Shown piece after piece: positions 17,013-25,511 of a DNA stretch of 64,000 bases; within the stretch, counting starts at the first letter, position 1; every line of letters begins with the position of its first letter. The notes beneath the pieces were generated by a model. The model was not told where the DNA came from. It did no database searches and saw only the letters and a list, made by a program, of their open reading frames with translations. This DNA comes from Geoanaerobacter sp964528055. Lineage in GTDB: Bacteria > Desulfobacterota > Desulfuromonadia > Geobacterales > DSM-12255. The stretch is from positions 1 to 64,000 of the forward strand of contig CAZGQM010000006.1 of assembly GCA_964528055.1 (NCBI GenBank), given 5' to 3'. The translations under genes and the position numbers were made by a program.

Positions 17013-17813
17013 TCACCGTCGACCGGCCACCAGCAACAATCGTTGCAATAAAACATACTTTTTCAACGACTGCACGAGCCTGCGTACAAGCCCCAAACGA
17101 GGAGATGCCGGACTGTGGTCGATTACAATGTCAGAACCGGACGGAATATTTTCTGTTCCTGCAGCGATCGAATAGATCAGATCCGCAACCTGCTCAGGAT
17201 GCATAGCCTGTTTAGCAAGTGCGTCTCCCACGATGTTTCTATGAAGAGGAGTATCAGTTGCGCCGGGACAAACTGCATAGACTCCGACTCCTAGTGCTTC
17301 AATTTCCGCAGCAAGCGCCTGCGTATATCCGATAATGGCAAATTTTGACGCACAATACGCCGCCATGGAGCCAATCGCTTTTCTGCCAAGCGTCGACGAA
17401 ATATTAATAATTACCCCTTCTCTCTCCTCCACCATGTAAGGTAACACCGCTTTGCTGCAATTCACCGTGCCGTGAAGGTTCACGTCAAGAATATTTTTCC
17501 ACTCCTCCTGAGAGGTGTCGAGCACAGGTTTGGCGAACGCCTGTCCTGCGCTGTTCACTAGGACATTGATCTTGGCGTACTTGCGCGTGATGGCCTCAAC
17601 CATTTCTGCAACTGCCAAACTGTCGGTTATATCAAGACAGAATGGCTCGACCAACCCTGGGCACTTTTGCGCTGCGTACCTCGTCGCCTCAAGACTGTCG
17701 GGATTTCTCCCGCAGATGGCAACCAAGTAACCTTCAGCAGCAAAACGAAGCGCAACTGCACGTCCGATGCCACTGCCACCACCCGTAACCAAAGCGACCT
17801 TGCCGTTGTTCAC
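17013..17813 (-). CDS. Short-chain dehydrogenase/reductase
   Basis: This 266-residue classical SDR has VTGGGSGIGRAVA for the cofactor, NSAG, ISSTLGRK with the catalytic serine, and YCASK with Tyr/Lys. The C-terminal tail (RRLVQSLKKYVLLQRLLL) is amphipathic or hydrophobic, so it may sit at the membrane. The start is GTG at 17813, four bases after the stop of the radical SAM gene. Start choice is uncertain. It could reduce a keto-sugar or a lipid-linked sugar in this locus. The presence of a UbiA-type phosphoribosyltransferase recalls the DprE2 SDR of decaprenyl-phosphoarabinose synthesis, but that link is inference. Confidence 0.85.
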   Translation of the reverse strand: MNNGKVALVTGGGSGIGRAVALRFAAEGYLVAICGRNPDSLEATRYAAQKCPGLVEPFCLDITDSLAVAEMVEAITRKYAKINVLVNSAGQAFAKPVLDTSQEEWKNILDVNLHGTVNCSKAVLPYMVEEREGVIINISSTLGRKAIGSMAAYCASKFAIIGYTQALAAEIEALGVGVYAVCPGATDTPLHRNIVGDALAKQAMHPEQVADLIYSIAAGTENIPSGSDIVIDHSPASPRLGLVRRLVQSLKKYVLLQRLLLVAGRR

Positions 17814-17816
17814 TCC

Positions 17817-19256
17817 TTATTCCCCCAAATTCTGCGACTTATCCAAGAATCTGCGGTGTTGCAGACGAATGGACAGTCCGAATTTCCAGATGCGCCAAAA
17901 TTCCATTAGATCAAAACTCTTTCTGTTTTTTTGCATGAGTGTGAATGCCCACTTGGATCCGGCAAAGCTCCGCAAATCGTTTATGTCCAGTGAGCTTAGA
18001 TGACCGTTTTGCATGACGGCGTCATAGCCTGTCAAAAGAGATCGAGATTGATTCTCGATGTAACCTTTCTCAATTGCCCAATCGTAGAGACGCGTGCCAG
18101 GGTAAGGCGTGGCAGCCGTGAACTGTATATGGTCGCACCCTAGTGCAACAGCTGATGAAACTGTGTCAAGCGAGCTCCGGATGGTCTCTCCAGGTAGCCC
18201 AAGAATGAAAAAACAGAACGTCGATATTCCTGCCTTGCGTGCCTCAGAAATCACCATTTCTGCATGAGCGGCTGAAACTGGCTTACGCCCCAGAAAGCTC
18301 AACGCACCTTCATCGAAACTCTCTATGCCCATATTGAGTCCGATGCAACCAGCCCGGGACATTATCCTAACAAGCTCAGGGTCGAGATTCTCTATGCGGG
18401 TTTCACATCTCCAAGCAATTTTGATGTTATGAGCAATCATCTCTTCGCACAGTGTTGAGGTCCGATTTCTATCAATAGCAAATTCCGGGTCACGGAAAAG
18501 AACTGCACGAACACCCAAACTATTCTGAAGCCACTTCATTTGTTCTACAACGCGCTTAACTGAATGATAGCGGAGCTTCCTACCTTGAGTAATCGGGTAA
18601 GGGCAGTAAAGACACCCATGAACGCATCCCCTGCTTGCCAACATAGTCACAAAAGGAGTTATGTTTCTCATCAATTCCGTACCGGAATAAGCAGTGTATG
18701 GCATTATATCCCATGCCGGAATCGGAAGATCGTCGAGGTCTTCGACAAACGTTGCCTGAGGTGGTATGTTACTTAGATGATTTTTTTTCAGCAGGTAGGG
18801 ATGTTGAGTGGCAAAACCAGCGGCTGCTATTTCAGCAAGTGCCAACTCCGGTTCCCCAAAAAGGATGCCGTCGATGGCATAATGCTGTAATGCCTCCTGG
18901 TATAGATAAGTGGTGCAAGGTCCGAAAAGAATAATGCGGGCATCAGTATTCCTCTTGACGAGACCTGCTATTTCGAGGTCCCAATCAAAGGTCGGCAGCG
19001 ACGTTCGAATGGCAACAATATCAGCCACATAGGTTCTGATCCGACGTAGGAACTGATCTGTGTCCAGCGACAATCCAAGGCATTCAACGACTTCAAACGG
19101 GATACCACGTTGCCGGAGAACGGCTGCGCAATAGAGGATGTCCAAGGGCGGCATCTTCGACTGCGACTCTAAAGGATAAAGCTGTCCCAAACCTCCCATG
19201 GTGTCCTTATTGGAAAGAGTTCCCGGCGGGCTCGGTGGATTAACCAATAGCATCAT
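17817..19256 (-). CDS. Radical SAM protein with B12-binding-type N domain
   Basis: This 479-residue protein has an N-terminal cobalamin-binding-like Rossmann region (about 1-150) and a radical SAM core with C211, C215 and C218 in CVHGCLYCP. FFILGLPGET and AATPYPGT later in the core are typical of BchE-type enzymes. It starts one base after the stop of a second gene of the same type, and ends 3 nt before the SDR. Members of the family catalyse methylations and rearrangements on lipids, sugars or cofactors, so the substrate here is open. It lies between exporter and glycosyltransferase genes, so a glycan or lipid-carrier role is inferred. Confidence 0.88.
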   Translation of the reverse strand: MMLLVNPPSPPGTLSNKDTMGGLGQLYPLESQSKMPPLDILYCAAVLRQRGIPFEVVECLGLSLDTDQFLRRIRTYVADIVAIRTSLPTFDWDLEIAGLVKRNTDARIILFGPCTTYLYQEALQHYAIDGILFGEPELALAEIAAAGFATQHPYLLKKNHLSNIPPQATFVEDLDDLPIPAWDIMPYTAYSGTELMRNITPFVTMLASRGCVHGCLYCPYPITQGRKLRYHSVKRVVEQMKWLQNSLGVRAVLFRDPEFAIDRNRTSTLCEEMIAHNIKIAWRCETRIENLDPELVRIMSRAGCIGLNMGIESFDEGALSFLGRKPVSAAHAEMVISEARKAGISTFCFFILGLPGETIRSSLDTVSSAVALGCDHIQFTAATPYPGTRLYDWAIEKGYIENQSRSLLTGYDAVMQNGHLSSLDINDLRSFAGSKWAFTLMQKNRKSFDLMEFWRIWKFGLSIRLQHRRFLDKSQNLGE

Positions 19257-19257
19257 A

Positions 19258-20670
19258 CTATTTCACCGTAATAATCTTTAGGATAGACCTTTTCAATGCT
19301 CTAAAAATACGCATACGATCATATCTCAGAACCAGCATTAGTATAGCCAAGTGGCGTTTCCAACTGCTGCAAGACTTTGGCACCAGCATTTCGAAGCGTG
19401 ATACACACGTATGAACCATCTCATAAGCCTGTCGGCGCTCCGATTCTCTGAAATCGACGGCCTCAAAGACCGGCAGCACCTTGCCTCCCGAATCAGCGAA
19501 GTGCAGCCCCTGCTCAATGTCACGCAACATCCTGCCGTTTGACCTGACCCAATCCCACAAGGGAGTGCCGGGATAAGGGATAAGCATGTTGAAATGCGCA
19601 ATAATTTCATGATGCATGGCAAATTCTACCGAACGACGTTGGGACTGCATAGAGTCTCCTGGCAGTCCGATCAAAAAATATCCGCCCACCTGAATTCCTG
19701 CCTTTTTAAACGTCATTATGCCTTTGCTGACTTCTTCAAGAGTTTCACCCTTACAAATACCGGCAAATACATTCGGATCGCCCGACTCAACTCCGAGCAT
19801 CACACTATGACAACCCGAGCGGAACATCAATTCAGCGAGTTCTGAATCGACTCGGTCCGCTCTAAGTCCATTGGGACAAGACCAGCGAAGTCGTATGTCA
19901 TGGTATAACAGAAGGCGGCAGAATTCCTTAGATCGAGCCAGATCTAAATTAAATGCGTCATCGATTATGCTGAACTCCTTGATGCCTAAACGTGCTACCG
20001 CCGTTTTAAGCTCAGCAATGATGTTTTCCGGCGACCTCTTCCTGAATATTTTCCCTGATACGATAGGCACGCTACAATACGTGCAGTCAAATACGCATCC
20101 TCTGCTCGTTATCAAGGGGTAATTGAGCTTTACCGCAGTCTTTACCCTTTCCGGGAACAGGGAGTAGTCGGGGAACGGCAATCCGTCTAGATCGCTGATA
20201 TAAACAGGTTTGGCTGTAGGTCCGCAACGCTGCAAAACACCTGCAATGGTTTGCTGAGCTGTACCGGCTAGGTTTTTACAGAGATTGGGGAGGTGTTCTT
20301 CTGCCTCTCCAAGGAAGACAAAATCAATCCAGTCTTCCTGAAAAAGTTGGTCGCCAACCATACTCGCGTGAGCTCCGCCGGCGATGATGGTACAACCAAG
20401 TTGCCGCTTCAGCGAAGAACCCAGACGGCGCGCAGCACCCATAGTTGCTGTCTTTATAGATATACCAACAATACGTATGTTTTCAGCGCGCATCAGCCGA
20501 GCGATGTCATCTTCGCTCACCGATTCGTTGTTCATGTCCGCGACATGCACCACATGGCCAGTGGCACTTAGCGCCGCCGTCAGATAGGCAATACCGATAT
20601 TGGGAAAGACATTATCGCTATTGACACCTCCTTGCCACCCACATAGATCAATGAGAAGTATAGGTGCCAT
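19258..20670 (-). CDS. Radical SAM protein with B12-binding domain
   Basis: This 470-residue enzyme has a B12-binding domain (about 1-140, including TIIAGGAHASM) and a radical SAM core with C192, C196 and C199 in CVFDCTYCS. GYFLIGLPGDS and MLIPYPGTPLWDW follow. The ATG at 20670 is one base after the wzt stop; a longer form from 20754 would overlap wzt and is rejected. It is paralogous in layout to the next gene, so the two may act in sequence. Substrate unknown. Confidence 0.88.
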   Translation of the reverse strand: MAPILLIDLCGWQGGVNSDNVFPNIGIAYLTAALSATGHVVHVADMNNESVSEDDIARLMRAENIRIVGISIKTATMGAARRLGSSLKRQLGCTIIAGGAHASMVGDQLFQEDWIDFVFLGEAEEHLPNLCKNLAGTAQQTIAGVLQRCGPTAKPVYISDLDGLPFPDYSLFPERVKTAVKLNYPLITSRGCVFDCTYCSVPIVSGKIFRKRSPENIIAELKTAVARLGIKEFSIIDDAFNLDLARSKEFCRLLLYHDIRLRWSCPNGLRADRVDSELAELMFRSGCHSVMLGVESGDPNVFAGICKGETLEEVSKGIMTFKKAGIQVGGYFLIGLPGDSMQSQRRSVEFAMHHEIIAHFNMLIPYPGTPLWDWVRSNGRMLRDIEQGLHFADSGGKVLPVFEAVDFRESERRQAYEMVHTCVSRFEMLVPKSCSSWKRHLAILMLVLRYDRMRIFRALKRSILKIITVK

Positions 20671-20671
20671 G

Positions 20672-21967
20672 TTAATTCCCGGTAGAATTAATACAATGAA
20701 TTTTCCATTCGAGCGACGGGCAGATAATGCCTGGGGAGCGGCCCGCACCATCAAGCGTACTTACGGCAGTATGTTCAAGATTAAACTGTACTACTGCCGC
20801 CTCACAGAAAATCATTTCACTGCCCTGGATATCCGCCGCAGCGGTCACTGAATACTTGCCGGAGTTCAATAAGCCAGCTGGAATATTACAACGGCTTCGA
20901 TATCGCCCCACAGGCCGTCTACACCCCATCCAGTTCCTATCCTCGTTATCACCAGCAACAAATACTAATATACCCTCGATTGTATAAACCCAGAATCCTG
21001 TTCTCAATCCAGCTTGACTCTGCAAGATTTCATATTCAAGCTCAACCTGAAATGTTCGATTCATATCAAAACTGGCAGATATTTCGCCAAGATCATTCAT
21101 GGTCCTAACCGCAAGTAACCTGATTCGAGCGTCGCCTGGAGATAAATTTGCCTCCCAGAGCCTCTCTCCATTTGATTCAACATAACCGCCAGACAGATAG
21201 CCCTTAATAACCTCTGAAGTATCTGCCATCATTTGGGTACATCCGCTATCCAGCCATAATGAATGAGAGCACAACTGTGTAATGGCAGCCATATTATGAC
21301 TAACAAACAACACCGTCCGCCCTTCCCTGGCCGACACATTCTCCATCTTCCCAAGACACTTCTTCTGAAACTGTGCATCCCCGACCGCGAGCACTTCATC
21401 GACAATCAATATTTCCGGCTCAAGATGCGCAGCTACAGCAAAGGCCAATCTTACGTACATCCCGGATGAGTAGCGTTTGACAGGAGTATCCAGAAATTTC
21501 TCGATCTCGGCAAAATCAACAATTTCGTCAAATTTCTTTTTAATCTCTATCCGACTCATCCCGAGTATGGCGCCGTTGAGAAAAATATTTTCCCTTCCGG
21601 TGAGTTCAGGGTGAAAACCGGTGCCGACCTCAAGGAGACTCGCCACTCTCCCCTTTATCCGTACACTGCCGGTTGTCGGTTCAGTAATTCTGCTGAGTAT
21701 CTTGAGAAGAGTCGATTTCCCGGCTCCGTTTCTGCCGATAATCCCGATGCGGTCTCCCTGATTCACTTCAAAGGAGACATCTTTCAACGCCCAGAACTCT
21801 TCAGAACCTTTAGTCAGTGATTTACTCGCGGCTGGGGAATACAGTTTTTTTGCCAGACCCAAGAAACCGTTTGAAATTACATCGCGCAAAGCAGTGTACG
21901 ATTCCTTCTGATTATGAGACAGGATGTATTTTTTGCCGAGATTTTCAACTTTTATGACTGGTGTCAT
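20672..21967 (-). CDS. wzt: Polysaccharide ABC exporter ATPase with C-terminal binding domain (Wzt-like)
   Basis: This 431-residue ATPase energises export of a lipid-linked glycan. Walker A is GRNGAGKST (about 78-86), the signature is RYSSGMYVRLAF, and Walker B is EILIVDEVLAVGDAQF. After about residue 285 a second domain of about 145 residues (ANLSPGDARIRLLAVRT onward) matches the Wzt C-terminal carbohydrate-binding module, which in O-antigen systems reads the end cap of the chain. The ATG at 21967 is two bases after the stop of the permease gene; a longer form from 22159 would run back into it. The cap group could be made by the methyltransferase in this locus. Confidence 0.93.
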   Translation of the reverse strand: MTPVIKVENLGKKYILSHNQKESYTALRDVISNGFLGLAKKLYSPAASKSLTKGSEEFWALKDVSFEVNQGDRIGIIGRNGAGKSTLLKILSRITEPTTGSVRIKGRVASLLEVGTGFHPELTGRENIFLNGAILGMSRIEIKKKFDEIVDFAEIEKFLDTPVKRYSSGMYVRLAFAVAAHLEPEILIVDEVLAVGDAQFQKKCLGKMENVSAREGRTVLFVSHNMAAITQLCSHSLWLDSGCTQMMADTSEVIKGYLSGGYVESNGERLWEANLSPGDARIRLLAVRTMNDLGEISASFDMNRTFQVELEYEILQSQAGLRTGFWVYTIEGILVFVAGDNEDRNWMGCRRPVGRYRSRCNIPAGLLNSGKYSVTAAADIQGSEMIFCEAAVVQFNLEHTAVSTLDGAGRSPGIICPSLEWKIHCINSTGN

Positions 21968-21969
21968 CA

Positions 21970-22797
21970 CTAAACCACATCGGCAAAGGTGCGTTCCATT
22001 CGACGAAACCACCAGAATCCGGATGCGAATATTGCAATAATAAGCAGATTGGAAAGGAGGTATCCAGGCCAGTAAATGATACTTTCCTTGCCGGCAATGG
22101 CCCATCTGAAACCTTCGATAACTCCAACCATCGGGTTCAAAGAGTAAAGCAACCTCCATTCTGAAGGAACTATGCTGCTGGAGAATCCGACAGGTGATAC
22201 ATACAGTCCGAACTGCACCAGAAAAGGTATAACATACCGAAAATCACGGTACTGCACATTTAACGCAGATAACCAGAGTCCACATCCAAATGCAAAAACA
22301 ATGGACTGCACTAGAAAAAGCGGCAGCAGGCAGATGTGCCAATCTGGCAGCATGCCGTACCAGAGCATAAGCCCGGCAAGAACGAGCAAAGAAATCAAGA
22401 AGTCAACCAGACTCACTACTACCGCACTGGCTGGAACAATGATTCTCGGGAAATAAACCTTGGTGAGAAGATTAGAATTGCCAACAAGAGAGTTGGACGA
22501 TTCAGACAGCGAGTTGGAGAAGAACTGCCACGGAATCATGGCGCAGTAGACCATTACCGGATAGGGGATGCCATCGGATGGAAGCTTAGCGAGTTTGCTG
22601 AATACGACCGTAAATACGATCATCGTCAGCAATGGGCGGATCAGGCTCCAGAGAATCCCAATGGCGGTCTGCTTGTAACGCACGAGAATATCCCGCCAGG
22701 CAAGAAAAAAAAAGAGCTCCCGATATACATAGATATCCCTCCAGTATTGACCAGTTGTACGACCGGGTTCTATCAATAGTTCAGTTTGATCATTCAT
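21970..22797 (-). CDS. wzm: Polysaccharide ABC exporter permease (Wzm-like)
   Basis: This 275-residue ABC-2 permease starts with a cytoplasmic stretch and has about six membrane segments. The conserved early part WRDILVRYKQTAIGILWSLIRPLLT and the later NALNVQYRDFRYVIPFLVQ-type region fit the Wzm/KpsM/TagG family. It pairs with the Wzt-like ATPase encoded two bases later. It moves undecaprenyl-linked polysaccharide across the inner membrane. Start ATG at 22797. Confidence 0.93.
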   Translation of the reverse strand: MNDQTELLIEPGRTTGQYWRDIYVYRELFFFLAWRDILVRYKQTAIGILWSLIRPLLTMIVFTVVFSKLAKLPSDGIPYPVMVYCAMIPWQFFSNSLSESSNSLVGNSNLLTKVYFPRIIVPASAVVVSLVDFLISLLVLAGLMLWYGMLPDWHICLLPLFLVQSIVFAFGCGLWLSALNVQYRDFRYVIPFLVQFGLYVSPVGFSSSIVPSEWRLLYSLNPMVGVIEGFRWAIAGKESIIYWPGYLLSNLLIIAIFASGFWWFRRMERTFADVV

Positions 22798-22861
22798 GAA
22801 TTACTCAATATCCTCGCATACCACAGATATATAATACGATTTCCTTTGGCAGAAACCTGAA

Positions 22862-23707
22862 TTACCGGCCATATATCCCCCACCCAACCATAAGCGCCCA
22901 GGCAATACTGATAGTCAAAAGAGGAAGATCATGCAGCAGTGAATCAGTCGGGTCACCACCCCGTCCCATCTTGACTCGGTATATGTAGCGGAGCAGGCCG
23001 AAACAGCAGAGCGGGACTGTGTAGACCATTGCACTTCGGACAATTACATACATGGTGTAAGTCACCAGCACAGCTCCCCCTGTCATGTACATGGTACCAT
23101 CGAGAAATCCAGCCGGATAGGCTCCGAGCGACTTTCTATGCCCTCCCGCAGCATCCCCAAGAGAGATCTTTTCGCTCAGTCTCTTGCCGGTGCTGAGAAA
23201 GACCGCAAGCAGAAAAACGGTAAGAAAAAGCCAATCTGATACTACTATTCCGAAAGCTACTCCTCCTGCCATCAACCTGACGATAAATAGTGTTGAGATA
23301 CAGAACAGATCAATGACAGCCATATCTCTGAAATACAACGTATAGGAAAATGCAATCAGTACATAGCATAGAGTGAACAGTGTAAACCGCATCGACACCG
23401 TCAGGGACAAACCGAGTGAAGCAAGCAACAAACAGATAAAAATAATCCATCCAGTGGCTACTGGAACTCTGCCAGAAGCGAACGGACGGTGTTGTTTCAA
23501 GGGATGCCTTGCATCACTCTCTCTGTCAAATATATCGTTGGATATATACACAGCGCTTGCAGCAAGACAGAAGGAAAAAAACGGTACAACCCCTTTATTG
23601 ATAATGCTGATGTTGATCATAGCTCCACCAAGAAACGGCGGAAAGAACAGCATCAGGTTCTTGAGCCATTGCCGAATTCTGCAAAGATCCCAAATAGTCT
23701 TTAACAT
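22862..23707 (-). CDS. UbiA-type prenyltransferase, prenyl-phosphate phosphoribosyltransferase-like
   Basis: This 281-residue membrane enzyme starts LCRIRQWLKNLMLFFPPF and has the metal motif NDIFDRESD (N57, D58, D61, D65) and several hydrophobic spans. The RxRQWxKN and FPP opening and overall size match the decaprenyl-phosphate phosphoribosyltransferase group (Rv3806c-like), which puts phosphoribose on polyprenyl phosphate, more closely than quinone or haem UbiA enzymes. If so, it feeds a pentose-type lipid donor to the polysaccharide locus. It starts 3 nt after the ABC ATPase stop. The substrate call is inference. Confidence 0.82.
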   Translation of the reverse strand: MLKTIWDLCRIRQWLKNLMLFFPPFLGGAMINISIINKGVVPFFSFCLAASAVYISNDIFDRESDARHPLKQHRPFASGRVPVATGWIIFICLLLASLGLSLTVSMRFTLFTLCYVLIAFSYTLYFRDMAVIDLFCISTLFIVRLMAGGVAFGIVVSDWLFLTVFLLAVFLSTGKRLSEKISLGDAAGGHRKSLGAYPAGFLDGTMYMTGGAVLVTYTMYVIVRSAMVYTVPLCCFGLLRYIYRVKMGRGGDPTDSLLHDLPLLTISIAWALMVGWGIYGR

Positions 23708-23710
23708 CGG

Positions 23711-24631
23711 TCAAATACCATGGTTGCCCTTAACCAGTTCCAGAAAGAAATCTTCCAGATCTCTCCGTTTAGTTTCCACTAAAACCACGTCCGTGCCGGT
23801 TCTGTTGACTTCACCCATAAAACCGTTGAAAGCTCTGCAAGGAACGTAATATTCGGTAACCGAGTTTGTTCGACGTAGCGCTTCAATTCCGGCAAAAGTG
23901 AGTGATTCTGCATTGGGGGTCTGCAAATGAATGAGATACCCTTCCACGCCGCTTCGCATGATATGTTCAACTTGATCAAGCGCCACCAGGCTCCCCTTGA
24001 CGATCACCCCTACCCTGTCACAGATCTTCTCCACATCATCTGTAATATGTGTACTGAAGAAGACACACTTGCCACGCTTTTTAAGATCGATAATGATATC
24101 CTTTACCAGTGCTCTTCCGATCGGGTCCAGGCCGCTCATCGGTTCGTCAAGGATATAGACGTCCGGATCATGTACAAGGGTCTGCGCTATACCGACCCGC
24201 TGCACCATCCCTTTGCTGTAACCTCGCATTGGTCGTTTGCGTGCATCCCACAAATCAAGTCGCTGGAGCACCTCTTCCGTGCGGCGACGCAACAATCCTG
24301 TTTCCATTGCGAAATGCGATCCTACAAAAGTGATATACTCCTCGGCGCTCAGATAGTCGTAGAAAGCCGGATTTTCAGGCAGATAACCGACATGGCGCCG
24401 GGATTCAGACAGACTTGCATCCATACCCATGATCTGTGCCGTACCTGAGGTAGGATGCAATAGTCCCATTACCAGTTTTATAGTCGTACTTTTACCGGCA
24501 CCGTTCGGTCCGAGAAAACCGAACACCTCTCCTGCAGCAATTTCAAGATCAAGCCCCTTGAGTGCTTCGACCTTTGTCATTCGCTTTCCGGTAAACAGTT
24601 TGATCAGGCCCTTAATCTCAATTGCGTTCAT
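23711..24631 (-). CDS. ABC transporter ATP-binding protein (ABC-2 exporter type)
   Basis: This 306-residue ATPase has Walker A GPNGAGKST, signature GYSKGMVQRVG, Walker B VYILDEPMSGLDP and the H-loop FFSTHI. The C-terminal 70 residues are a separate regulatory tail. The start at 24631 has GGGGA six bases upstream and overlaps the end of the TPR gene by 14 nt; an in-frame extension to 24829 is not used. It forms an exporter with the ABC-2 permease two genes earlier. In Geobacter an exporter of this kind neighbours the pilin gene, but the cargo is not settled. Confidence 0.92.
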   Translation of the reverse strand: MNAIEIKGLIKLFTGKRMTKVEALKGLDLEIAAGEVFGFLGPNGAGKSTTIKLVMGLLHPTSGTAQIMGMDASLSESRRHVGYLPENPAFYDYLSAEEYITFVGSHFAMETGLLRRRTEEVLQRLDLWDARKRPMRGYSKGMVQRVGIAQTLVHDPDVYILDEPMSGLDPIGRALVKDIIIDLKKRGKCVFFSTHITDDVEKICDRVGVIVKGSLVALDQVEHIMRSGVEGYLIHLQTPNAESLTFAGIEALRRTNSVTEYYVPCRAFNGFMGEVNRTGTDVVLVETKRRDLEDFFLELVKGNHGI

Positions 24632-25508
24632 CGTATTCCCCTGCTTTTTGCTTGCTACGATTCTTCGTTCCGGCAAAAGCATACTTGCTGGTGGTTGCGA
24701 CTTTCCCATCCGCTTCAAGGTAAAACTGTCCGCCATAAGGATCTCTGGGTGGGGGAGAAAGGAATCCATCTGATACAAGCTGCTCAACCGTTGTTGGAGC
24801 AGCTCTCCGTACCTCCCGATACTTCTCACTGGCCACTTCTATACGGCGGGCCTCACGAAAAGCAGTCAACCGTAACTGGTAACTCTTTTTTAGCGCTGGA
24901 TTATTCTCACCTTTCAACATAGCGGACAGGTAGCTTATTGCCAGCTCGGTCTGCCCCGATTCCTGCATATAGCGTCCGGCCAGAAGCCGCGAAAGATCAG
25001 ACCCGGAAAGTTCACCTGCAAGCTGATAATATCTGGCTGCCGCTGCATAGTCTTTGAGGAAGAATGCACTGTTGAACCCGGCGAAAAAAGGGAGATACCA
25101 ATCCCAGGTACGATATTTCATACCGTAATCGAGAAGATCATTGGCCAGCTTATACTGTTTTACATCCCATGATAAAAAACCCTGGGCAAAATAATAAGCG
25201 TCCATGTTGTAGGGATCAAGCTTGACTGCGCCATGCAGCAAACGGGACATAGATAGGTAATCAGGTGGAATTGGAAGCCGGTTGTCAGCTTTCGCCAAAA
25301 TCCCGCCGTAGTACATCAAAACCTTCAGCACCAGTGATGCCGCTACCATCTCCTTATGGTCGGCTGCTACGGTTTTAAGCGCTGTAATAGAAGGGACATA
25401 TCCAAGCTTTTCCACAAACGGTTTGTTCCGCAAATATGTTGTGAACGGAATTATCAGGATGCCGTATAAAAGTAGAGAAAACAGGGTAGTAGATAAGATT
25501 TTGATCAT
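24618..25508 (-). CDS. Membrane-anchored TPR protein with pseudopilin-like C-terminal tail
   Basis: This 296-residue protein has one N-terminal membrane segment (about 5-25, LSTTLFSLLLYGILIIPF) and a periplasmic helical TPR-like middle (DPYNMDAYYFAQGF and following). At about 235-285 the tail reads TTVEQLVSDGFLSPPPRDPYGG, then a FYLEADGKV strand and TSKYAF. That is like the C terminus of the major type II pseudopilin GspG (…DPWGG…). It lies between the permease and ATPase genes of an exporter, and within 3 kb of the split pilin. The ATG at 25508 has GAGGT upstream. A role in exporter or pilus assembly is inferred. Confidence 0.75.
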   Translation of the reverse strand: MIKILSTTLFSLLLYGILIIPFTTYLRNKPFVEKLGYVPSITALKTVAADHKEMVAASLVLKVLMYYGGILAKADNRLPIPPDYLSMSRLLHGAVKLDPYNMDAYYFAQGFLSWDVKQYKLANDLLDYGMKYRTWDWYLPFFAGFNSAFFLKDYAAAARYYQLAGELSGSDLSRLLAGRYMQESGQTELAISYLSAMLKGENNPALKKSYQLRLTAFREARRIEVASEKYREVRRAAPTTVEQLVSDGFLSPPPRDPYGGQFYLEADGKVATTSKYAFAGTKNRSKQKAGEYDERN

Positions 25509-25511
25509 CAC

